A program made the translations under genes and the position numbers. Below the pieces are notes generated by a model, which saw only the letters and a program-made list of their open reading frames with translations, searched no databases and had not been told where the DNA came from. Below, one piece after another: positions 1-5,100 of a stretch of 6,011 nucleotides of DNA (positions are counted from its first letter, which is position 1; the number at the start of each line of letters is the position of its first letter). Source of the stretch: Salinisphaera sp. UBA6602 (lineage in GTDB: Bacteria; Pseudomonadota; Gammaproteobacteria; Nevskiales; Salinisphaeraceae); NCBI GenBank assembly GCA_002433465.1, contig DJIE01000238.1, positions 1 to 6,011 of the forward strand. Direction: 5' to 3'.

Positions 1-35
1 CGAACGCGAACCGCGAGAGGTTGTGCCGAGCGTCC

Positions 36-1502
36 CTAGCTTTCGCGCACGATGCGCCAGCCGCCGTCCTCGCGTACCAGGGTCACGCGCTTGCGTTCGC
101 GGTCTTCGTAGCTGTTGGACTTGTAGTGCTGGTTAAAGCTGGCCTGGGCACGGTCATCGCCGAGCAGGCTGACCTGGATGTCGCTGATATCGACCCGAAT
201 CCAGGCCGGCCCCTTGACCGCCTGATCGCGCGATTTCGCCCATGCCGTCAGGCTCGTGCCGTTCTTGGGCTGATAATTGTCGCTATATGCATTCAGATAG
301 CGGCGCACATCCTGGGCCGCCCAGGCATCCGCCCAGTCCTTGAGCGCTTGTTCGACGGCCTGGCGTGCCTGGGCCTGGCTTTCGGCCTGCATCTGGGCCG
401 GCGCCGAGGCAGGCTCGGCGTTGGCGTTCTGGCCGGCCGTATTCGATGACGGCTCCGGGCTCGAATCGTCGGCGGACGGCGCCCCGTCAACCGGCGGTGC
501 TTCGCTCACACGCTGGCTGTCGACGCTTTCCGATTGGGGCGCATCGGCAGATACCGTGTAGTTGATCGCGTCGGGGTCGCCTTCGCGCAGAATCTGCCAG
601 CCGTCGGCGGTTTCCTGCATCAGCAGCGCCTTGCGCTCGCTGTCCTGATAGGTATCCGACTTGTAGCGCTGATTGAACTTGACCAGCGCCTGCTCGCCGC
701 GCCGATCGATCTGGGTATTGCTCAGGGTCACGTCGATACGCGCCGGCGCGCTCACCCGATCGCGCCGCTGCGCGGCCCAGGCCGAGCGGCTCATGCCGTC
801 GTCGGGGACGAAGTCGGGGCTGTACATCGAAAGATAGCCGTCGACATCCTGGGCCGACCAGACGGCGGCCCAGCTTTTCAGCGTGGACTGCGGCGAACTG
901 GTATCGATATCGACCGGGGCATCGCGCCGTGCGGTGACGTTGGGCACGGCCGGCGGTGTCGGCTTGGACGCCGAGGCCGAGCCGGCGCTCATGCCACCGC
1001 CAATGAATTCGGCCAGCTGCTGGCTCTTGGCACGCGCGATGGCGTTGTCGCTTTCCAACTCGCCCGCACGCGCATAGGCGCCCTGGGCCATGGCGACATA
1101 GATATCGCCGAGGTTCTCCTGTGCCGGACCGTGCTGCGGATTGATTTCAACCGCCTTTTCCAGCGCTGTCTGAGCGCCTTCGAGGTCGTTGTTGCGCGCG
1201 CGCAGCACGCCCAGGTTGTTCCAGGCCTCGGCCATTTCCGGGTTGTCGGCCACCAACGCATTGAAAGTATCCAGAGCAGCGGCCGTATCGCCGCTGCGGG
1301 CCAACGCCAGGCCCTTCAGAAACCTTGCTTCGGCATTGTTTGGCGACTTCGCCAGTACCGCATTCAACTGCTCTACCGCGCTCGCATAGTCGTTGCGAGA
1401 CAAGGCATCGCGTGCGGCGTCCATGTCCGCATGGGCCACCCCGCCCGACAGCGCGGCAACGATAAGGGCCGTGGCGGCCGAGGTCTTGAATCTGATGGTC
1501 AT
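36..1502 (-). CDS. Secreted TPR protein with two tandem NTF2-like (Csd6 C-terminal type) domains, function unknown
   Basis: This is a 488-residue protein. Residues 1-25 look like a signal peptide: basic MTIRFK, a hydrophobic Ala/Leu/Val core, and a probable AHA cleavage site before DMDAA. Residues 26 to about 153 form three to four TPR units (consensus seen as FLKGLALARSGD, WNNLGVLRARNND, ENLGDIYVAMAQ). A Ser/Ala/Pro linker follows. Two homologous domains lie at about 208-307 and 387-487, sharing YLxxYS, FNQxYKSxxYxDxERK and GWxIxRE. They resemble the NTF2-like domain appended to the peptidoglycan carboxypeptidase Csd6 of H. pylori. They are joined by a Ser/Pro/Ala/Glu/Gln-rich, probably disordered stretch. 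No YkuD-type catalytic domain is visible, so the protein is probably a periplasmic binding or scaffold factor (inference). The ATG at 1502 was preferred to an in-frame TTG at 1520 because the signal peptide begins there and GGGGGA (1513-1518) sits 10 nt upstream. The TTG itself overlaps that Shine-Dalgarno stretch. The gene lies 80 bp downstream of aroC, on the same strand. Confidence 0.85.
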   Translation of the reverse strand: MTIRFKTSAATALIVAALSGGVAHADMDAARDALSRNDYASAVEQLNAVLAKSPNNAEARFLKGLALARSGDTAAALDTFNALVADNPEMAEAWNNLGVLRARNNDLEGAQTALEKAVEINPQHGPAQENLGDIYVAMAQGAYARAGELESDNAIARAKSQQLAEFIGGGMSAGSASASKPTPPAVPNVTARRDAPVDIDTSSPQSTLKSWAAVWSAQDVDGYLSMYSPDFVPDDGMSRSAWAAQRRDRVSAPARIDVTLSNTQIDRRGEQALVKFNQRYKSDTYQDSERKALLMQETADGWQILREGDPDAINYTVSADAPQSESVDSQRVSEAPPVDGAPSADDSSPEPSSNTAGQNANAEPASAPAQMQAESQAQARQAVEQALKDWADAWAAQDVRRYLNAYSDNYQPKNGTSLTAWAKSRDQAVKGPAWIRVDISDIQVSLLGDDRAQASFNQHYKSNSYEDRERKRVTLVREDGGWRIVRES

Positions 1503-1512
1503 GGAAACGAAA

Positions 1513-1518
1513 TCCCCC
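1513..1518 (-). promoter_or_regulatory. Shine-Dalgarno site for the TPR/NTF2-like gene
   Basis: The minus strand reads GGGGGA ten bases before the ATG at 1502. It decides between this ATG and the upstream in-frame TTG at 1520, which would lie directly against the same G run and could not use it. The spacing is slightly long but acceptable. Confidence 0.5.
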
Positions 1519-1540
1519 AAGCGAGTTCTACTGCGTTCGT

Positions 1541-1569
1541 ATTATGCCGTTTAGTGATCGCGTTGCCAG
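1541..1569 (-). promoter_or_regulatory. Candidate sigma-70 promoter for the TPR/NTF2-like gene
   Basis: On the minus strand, CTGGCA (1564-1569, 4 of 6 matches to TTGACA) and CATAAT (1541-1546, 5 of 6 to TATAAT) are separated by exactly 17 bp. Transcription would start near 1534 and give a leader of about 30 nt before the ATG at 1502. The gap to aroC is long enough for a separate promoter, so the gene may be transcribed both by readthrough from prmB-aroC and on its own. This is a by-eye match in one short gap. Confidence 0.4.
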
Positions 1570-1577
1570 ACCAACGC
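1560..1577 (-). repeat. Small inverted repeat just after aroC
   Basis: GCGTTG and CAACGC form a perfect 6-bp stem around a 6-nt loop, 5 bp beyond the aroC stop codon. The sequence downstream on the minus strand (GATCACTAAACGG) has no T-run, so I do not call an intrinsic terminator. It overlaps the -35 element of the candidate promoter. It could be an mRNA 3' stabilising hairpin or chance. Confidence 0.3.
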
Positions 1578-1582
1578 ATCAA

Positions 1583-2683
1583 TCAAGCGCGCTCCGAGGC
1601 AATGGGCGCCAGACCACTGGCGACATCGGCGTTCTGGGCGCGATGGCGCAGAGCGTGGTCGAGCAGCACCAGCGCCAGCATGGCCTCGGCGATCGGGGTC
1701 GCCCGCAGGCCCACGCAGGGGTCGTGGCGACCGGTGGTACGCATCTGCGTGGCCTGGCCCTGCGTGTCGATGGTATCGCCTGGAATGATGATGCTCGAGG
1801 TCGGCTTGAGCGCCATGCTCGCGCGAATGGTCTGGCCGCTTGAAATACCGCCCTGAATGCCGCCGGAATGATTGCTGGCAAAACCCTCGGGCGACATTTC
1901 GTCGCGGTGCTGCGAGCCGCGCTGATTGACCACGGCAAACCCATCGCCGATCTCTACGCCCTTGACCGCATTGATGCTCATCAGCGCCTTGGCGATCTCG
2001 GCATCCAGGCGGTCGAACACCGGCTCGCCCCAGCCCGGCGGCACGCCGGTGGCGACCACATTGATGCGGGCGCCGATGGAATCCCCGTCCTTGCGCAGCG
2101 CATTGATATAGTTTTCCAGTTCTTCGAGGCGCGCCGGTTCGGCACAGAAAAACGGATTGTGGTTGGCGGCGTCGAGATCGTTGCAGGCCAGCTCCAACGG
2201 TCCCATTGCAGCCAGATAACCCTGGATACGCACCCCGAAGCGCTCGGCGAGCACCTTGCGGGCGATGGCGCCGGCGGCCACGCGGGTCGCGGTTTCGCGC
2301 GCCGACGAGCGGCCACCACCGCGATAGTCGCGGATGCCGTATTTCTGCAGGTAGGCATAGTCGGCGTGATTGGGCCGGAATACGTCCTTGATCTTGGAAT
2401 AGTCGCGCGATCGCTGGTCGGTGTTCTCGATGATCAGCCCGATCGGCGTGCCGGTGGTCTTGCCTTCGAACACGCCCGACACGATACGGGCGCGATCATC
2501 CTCGCGACGCTGGGTCACATAGCGCGACGTGCCCGGCTTGCGCCGGTCCAGATCAGCCTGCAACGCCTCTTCGCTGATTTCGATGCCCGGGGGGCAGCCG
2601 TCGACGATGCAGCCGATCGCGGGCCCGTGGCTCTCGCCAAAGGTCGTCACCGTGAATCGTTCGCCCCAGGTATTGCCTGCCAT
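1583..2683 (-). CDS. aroC: Chorismate synthase
   Basis: This enzyme converts 5-enolpyruvylshikimate-3-phosphate to chorismate by anti-1,4 elimination of phosphate. It is the last step of the shikimate pathway, is cytosolic and needs reduced FMN. The 366-residue protein is full length (E. coli AroC has about 361). All family signatures are present: [18 protein letters not shown] at 16-33, [19 protein letters not shown] at 122-140, and GRHDPC at 318-323. The two histidines proposed as general acids in the family correspond to H19 (in GESHG) and H106 (in RPNHADY). The basic stretch DRRKPG (46-51) and RSRDY (91-95) are also typical of the active-site and flavin region. The start is the ATG at 2683 ([10 protein letters not shown], the standard N-terminus), preceded by a weak AGAGA Shine-Dalgarno-like stretch. 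Only 21 bp separate it from the prmB stop, so co-transcription with prmB is likely, as in E. coli. Nothing looks damaged or unusual. Confidence 0.98.
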   Translation of the reverse strand: MAGNTWGERFTVTTFGESHGPAIGCIVDGCPPGIEISEEALQADLDRRKPGTSRYVTQRREDDRARIVSGVFEGKTTGTPIGLIIENTDQRSRDYSKIKDVFRPNHADYAYLQKYGIRDYRGGGRSSARETATRVAAGAIARKVLAERFGVRIQGYLAAMGPLELACNDLDAANHNPFFCAEPARLEELENYINALRKDGDSIGARINVVATGVPPGWGEPVFDRLDAEIAKALMSINAVKGVEIGDGFAVVNQRGSQHRDEMSPEGFASNHSGGIQGGISSGQTIRASMALKPTSSIIIPGDTIDTQGQATQMRTTGRHDPCVGLRATPIAEAMLALVLLDHALRHRAQNADVASGLAPIASERA

Positions 2684-2704
2684 ATATCTCTAGCCCGTCG
2701 AAAA

Positions 2705-3640
2705 CTATTGTGCGATCTCGCGCTGGGCATCCACCCAGGCATCCAGATCCTGTGCTTCCAGCACGCCGACGCCCAACCCGCCGCGCTCGAGCTCTATCCA
2801 CGTTATCGGCAGGTCCGGGTAAGTCTGTTCCAGCGCAAAGGCGCTATAGCCCACTTCCAGCACCAGCAGCCCATCTTCGCTGAGATAGTCGCGTGCGTCG
2901 AATAAAAGCCGGCTGACCAGCAGCAGATCGTCGCTGTCGCCATGAAAGGCGAAGCCGGGCTCGTGCCGGTATTCCGGCGCCAGACCGGACCATTCGTCGC
3001 GGCTGACGTAGGGCGGGTTGGTTACGATCAGGTCAAAACGCTGCTCGGGCAGGCCGTCGAACAGGTCAGCCTTCACGTATTCCACCTGCGGCCCGATATC
3101 GTGCTTGTCGCTATTGATACGTGCGACGGCCAGCGCATCCTCGCTGGCATCGGTGGCCACGACACGGGCCTCGGGAAAGGCCAGCGCACAGGCAATAGCA
3201 ATAGCGCCGCTGCCGGTACACAAGTCGAGAACGGACAGCGGCTCGCGATGGCCCAGCCAGGGCTGGAACTCCGTTTCGATGAGTTCGGCGATCGGCGAAC
3301 GCGGCACGATCACCCGTTCGTCGACATAAAACTCGAGGCCCGCGAACCAGGCCTTATGTGTGATATAGGCTGCGGGCTGGCGGCTGGCGATACGGCGCTC
3401 GATAATCTCGATGACCGCGTCGCGCTCGGCATGGGTCAGCGTGCTGTCGAGATAGACATCCGGCAGCGATGCATCCAGGCCCAGGGTATCCAGCACCAGA
3501 TGGGCAGCCTCGTCGACCGCATTGTCGCTGCCATGACCGAACGCCAGCTCTGCCGCAGCAAAGCGGGATGCGCCCCAGCGAATATAATCCAGCACGCGCG
3601 TGAGCGTTGCGGCGATATCGGTGTTGTCGTGATCCGTCAT
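2705..3640 (-). CDS. prmB: Ribosomal protein L3 N5-glutamine methyltransferase PrmB
   Basis: PrmB is an S-adenosylmethionine-dependent methyltransferase that modifies a glutamine side chain of ribosomal protein L3 during 50S assembly. Counted from the chosen start, the protein has 311 residues. A helical N-terminal substrate-recognition domain ends with YITHKAWFAG and FYVDERVIVPRSP, hallmarks that separate PrmB from the release-factor methyltransferase PrmC. A Rossmann fold follows, with the SAM loop DLCTGSGAIAIA (139-150), the acidic residue in VVATDAS, and the catalytic NPPY motif (208-211). The ATG at 3640 was chosen over one at 3667 because it places 27 residues up to the conserved RWGASRF, the same count I recall for E. 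coli PrmB (RWSVSRF). The nine extra upstream residues (MFRGYTRDG) have no counterpart. The upstream ATG follows TAAGGG with no spacing, while GAGA lies four bases before the ATG at 3640. The gene is followed closely by aroC and is divergent from psd. Confidence 0.95.
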   Translation of the reverse strand: MTDHDNTDIAATLTRVLDYIRWGASRFAAAELAFGHGSDNAVDEAAHLVLDTLGLDASLPDVYLDSTLTHAERDAVIEIIERRIASRQPAAYITHKAWFAGLEFYVDERVIVPRSPIAELIETEFQPWLGHREPLSVLDLCTGSGAIAIACALAFPEARVVATDASEDALAVARINSDKHDIGPQVEYVKADLFDGLPEQRFDLIVTNPPYVSRDEWSGLAPEYRHEPGFAFHGDSDDLLLVSRLLFDARDYLSEDGLLVLEVGYSAFALEQTYPDLPITWIELERGGLGVGVLEAQDLDAWVDAQREIAQ

Positions 3641-3705
3641 ACCGTCTCGTGTGTAGCCTCGGAACATCCCTTACCCGGGCCAACCGGGCAACGGGCAGGT
3701 ACGCA

Positions 3706-3711
3706 ATCATA
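3706..3711 (-). promoter_or_regulatory. Candidate -10 element for prmB-aroC
   Basis: The minus strand reads TATGAT, 5 of 6 matches to TATAAT, in the context CGCTATGATTGCG. The best -35-like hexamer upstream is TTGCGC at 3732-3737, but its 20-bp spacing is too long, so the promoter would be weak or activator-dependent. Transcription would start near 3699 and give a leader of about 60 nt before the ATG at 3640. Confidence 0.3.
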
Positions 3712-3757
3712 GCGACGCGAAGCGCCGGCCCGCGCAAGGATAAACCACATCCGCCCT

Positions 3758-3785
3758 TTGCGCGGCGCAACAGCCCCTGCATAAT
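3758..3785 (+). promoter_or_regulatory. Candidate sigma-70 promoter for psd
   Basis: TTGCGC (3758-3763, 4 of 6 matches to the -35 consensus) and CATAAT (3780-3785, 5 of 6 to the -10 consensus) are spaced 16 bp apart on the plus strand. The predicted start near 3792 would leave a leader of about 250 nt before the ATG at 4041, long for a housekeeping gene. A closer promoter may therefore have been missed. Confidence 0.3.
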
Positions 3786-4040
3786 TCTTCACCGTCGCAC
3801 GAAGGCCGTGCGCGATCGCCCGCCACGGGCCGCCGCTCACGCGCCGGGTAGCGGTTGCGGCTGCAGGCATGGCCCGACGGGCGAAAACCGGCCGCTGCGC
3901 CGTGCCTGCGTTGCCTGCGCGATCACCACGCCGCCTGCAGCAGTTGTCATACGGCATCTTCGAAGGCGAGCGCCATGCAAGTAGGCACAGCTCGCCTGGA
4001 ACGCTACGCTGCGCGCATTCACCGATTCACGGTATCTCGA

Positions 4041-4937
4041 ATGGCTTCATCGAACCCGGCAAGCACCGGTGACCGGCTCTTTGCCGCCCTGCTATGGCTA
4101 TTACCGACCCGCGCGATATCGCGCGCCGCCCATGCCCTGGCACGGGCACGCCTGCCCTGGCTCAAACAGGCGCTGATCAACGCGTTCATGCGCCTGTATC
4201 CCGATATCGACATGCAGGAAGCGGCCCAGCCCGACCCCACGGCCTATTCCAGCTTCAACGCCTTCTTCACGCGCGCGCTGGCCCCCGATGCCCGGCCCAT
4301 GCCCGACGATCGCGAACGCATCGTATCGCCCGTCGACGGAACGCTCGGCGCCTTCGGCGAGGCCCGTACCGGCATGATCTGCCAGACCAAGGGCATGGCT
4401 TACGACCTGCGCACGCTCGTGGGTGGCAGCGAGGCCTGGTCGGCCGCGTTTCTGGGAGGCCACTATGCGACCTTCTATCTCGCCCCTTCGAACTATCATC
4501 GCGTGCATATGCCGCTGGACGGCTGCGTGCGCGAAATGCGCTACGTGCCGGGCCGGCTGTTCGGGGTCAACCCGCGCTGCGTGCGCGCCATCCCGCGGCT
4601 GTTCGCGCGCAACGAACGGCTGGTGACGCTCTACGACACCGCGGTGGGGCCAATGGCGCTGGTGATGGTCGGCGCATTCATCGTGGGCGGTATTCATACC
4701 CGCTGGGCCGGTCAGGTATGCCCGCCGCACCGGCGCACCACGCGCAACGAAAGCTTTATCGATGCCACCCTGGAAAACGCCTACTACGCCCGTGGCGAGG
4801 AAATGGGCCGCTTCTCGATCGGTTCCAGCGTGATCCTGCTGTTCGGGCCCGGCGCACTGGCCTGGGATAGCACGCTTTCCAACGGCCAGCCGGTCAAGCT
4901 CGGCGACTCCATCGCGCGCCTGGGTAACGGCGCCTGA
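4041..4937 (+). CDS. psd: Phosphatidylserine decarboxylase proenzyme
   Basis: The enzyme decarboxylates phosphatidylserine to phosphatidylethanolamine at the inner membrane and uses a pyruvoyl group made by self-cleavage. The 298-residue proenzyme shows the family landmarks in order: a hydrophobic N-terminal segment LFAALLWLLP, SFNAFFTRAL, SPVDG with catalytic D99, YHRVHMP with H156, VPGRLFGVN, LFARNER, and the cleavage motif IGSS. Cleavage would fall between G261 and S262, leaving a 37-residue alpha chain. E. coli has LGST and a longer alpha tail; Ser in the last position is a known variation in the family. The start is uncertain. The ATG at 4041 fits family length and N-terminus, and the codons before it show much less third-position G/C than the rest of the gene. 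However, the in-frame ATG at 3975 has a better Shine-Dalgarno (AAGGCGAG, 3963-3970) and would add 22 residues. The gene is convergent with epmA. Confidence 0.95.
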   Translation: MASSNPASTGDRLFAALLWLLPTRAISRAAHALARARLPWLKQALINAFMRLYPDIDMQEAAQPDPTAYSSFNAFFTRALAPDARPMPDDRERIVSPVDGTLGAFGEARTGMICQTKGMAYDLRTLVGGSEAWSAAFLGGHYATFYLAPSNYHRVHMPLDGCVREMRYVPGRLFGVNPRCVRAIPRLFARNERLVTLYDTAVGPMALVMVGAFIVGGIHTRWAGQVCPPHRRTTRNESFIDATLENAYYARGEEMGRFSIGSSVILLFGPGALAWDSTLSNGQPVKLGDSIARLGNGA

Positions 4938-4942
4938 AACAT

Positions 4943-4980
4943 GCGTTCTAAAAGTCGATGGTTTTTCGGCTGAACAACGC
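4943..4980. repeat. Imperfect inverted repeat downstream of psd
   Basis: GCGTT at 4945-4949 can pair with AACGC at 4976-4980. Inside it, AGTCGA can pair with TCGGCT (one G-T wobble on the plus strand) around a TGGTTTT loop. The stems are separated by unpaired bases and no T-run follows, so this may be an mRNA 3'-end structure rather than a terminator. Confidence 0.3.
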
Positions 4981-5010
4981 ACGTATGCGAACAGGCCCGC
5001 GCCCCTGTTG

Positions 5011-5043
5011 AACGACGCACAGCAGTCGGCGTTTGTTTTCTTC
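5011..5043 (+). terminator. Probable intrinsic terminator of psd
   Basis: AACGACG (5011-5017) pairs with CGGCGTT (5027-5033) with one A-G mismatch across a 9-nt loop. It is followed directly by TGTTTTCTTCG, the only T-rich stretch after a stem in this interval. It lies about 75 bp beyond the psd stop in the right orientation. The stem is short and imperfect. Confidence 0.4.
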
Positions 5044-5059
5044 GATTGCGCTACAAGCA

Positions 5060-5074
5060 GCTGACCGGGTCAGC
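5060..5074. repeat. Perfect hairpin in the psd-epmA convergent gap
   Basis: GCTGAC and GTCAGC form a perfect 6-bp stem with a 3-nt loop (CGG on the plus strand). It lies 26 bp beyond the epmA stop codon. Read on the minus strand it is followed by TGCTTGTAGCG, which is too poor in T for a classic terminator, though it may mark the epmA mRNA 3' end. Confidence 0.4.
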
Positions 5075-5076
5075 GG

Positions 5077-5089
5077 TCCGGGGGCCGGA
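5077..5089. repeat. Second small GC-rich hairpin beside the first
   Basis: TCCGG, a GGG loop and CCGGA form a perfect 5-bp stem, separated by 2 bp from the hairpin at 5060-5074 and 11 bp beyond the epmA stop. Together the two make a compact double stem-loop between convergent genes. A chance occurrence is plausible in GC-rich DNA. Confidence 0.3.
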
Positions 5090-5100
5090 TCATGCCGGCG

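Larger units (their letters stand above)
3641..4040. other. Divergent intergenic region between prmB and psd, no gene supported
   Basis: These 400 bp hold the control regions of two divergent genes. Open frames cross it on both strands, but their translations are rich in Arg, Cys, Ala and Pro with no recognisable domain, so I treat them as GC-driven. Visible small structures are CCCGG-GCCAA-CCGGG at 3676-3690 and GCACG-AAGGC-CGTGC at 3797-3811. TGCCTGCG occurs twice with a 9-bp period (3903-3910 and 3912-3919). A TTGTCA at 3944-3949 resembles a -35 box but has no matching -10. I see no tRNA, riboswitch or known small RNA. The interval is longer than most gaps here, so an unrecognised leader or small RNA cannot be excluded. 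Confidence 0.5.

Noticed and set aside
1..35. Terminator after the TPR gene
   Set aside because: Only a 4-bp CGCG-AAC-CGCG inverted repeat (5-15) is visible, without a T-run, and the window ends there.
1503..1520. TTG at 1520 as start of the TPR protein
   Set aside because: It would put MGDFVS ahead of a normal signal peptide and overlap the Shine-Dalgarno that serves the ATG at 1502.
534..1856. A 440-codon open frame on the plus strand opposite the TPR gene and aroC
   Set aside because: It lies antisense to two well-supported genes, its translation is Arg/Gly/Ala-rich without any domain, and such frames are expected in DNA with high third-position G/C.
1868..2905. A 345-codon open frame on the plus strand opposite aroC and prmB
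   Set aside because: It is antisense to the conserved aroC and the end of prmB, and its translation matches no family I recognise.
3637..3957. Possible small gene in the prmB/psd gap (106 codons, minus strand)
   Set aside because: It overlaps the prmB start region and candidate promoters, has no clear Shine-Dalgarno, and gives an Arg/Ala/Pro-rich product with no domain or convincing signal.
3855..4040. Upstream extension of psd to the ATG at 3855
   Set aside because: The extra 62 residues are Cys/Arg/His-rich, absent from Psd proteins I know, and have codon use unlike the gene body.
4101..4982. A 293-codon open frame on the minus strand opposite psd
   Set aside because: It is a shadow of psd, which carries all catalytic motifs on the other strand, and the antisense translation is His/Arg/Ala-rich and featureless.
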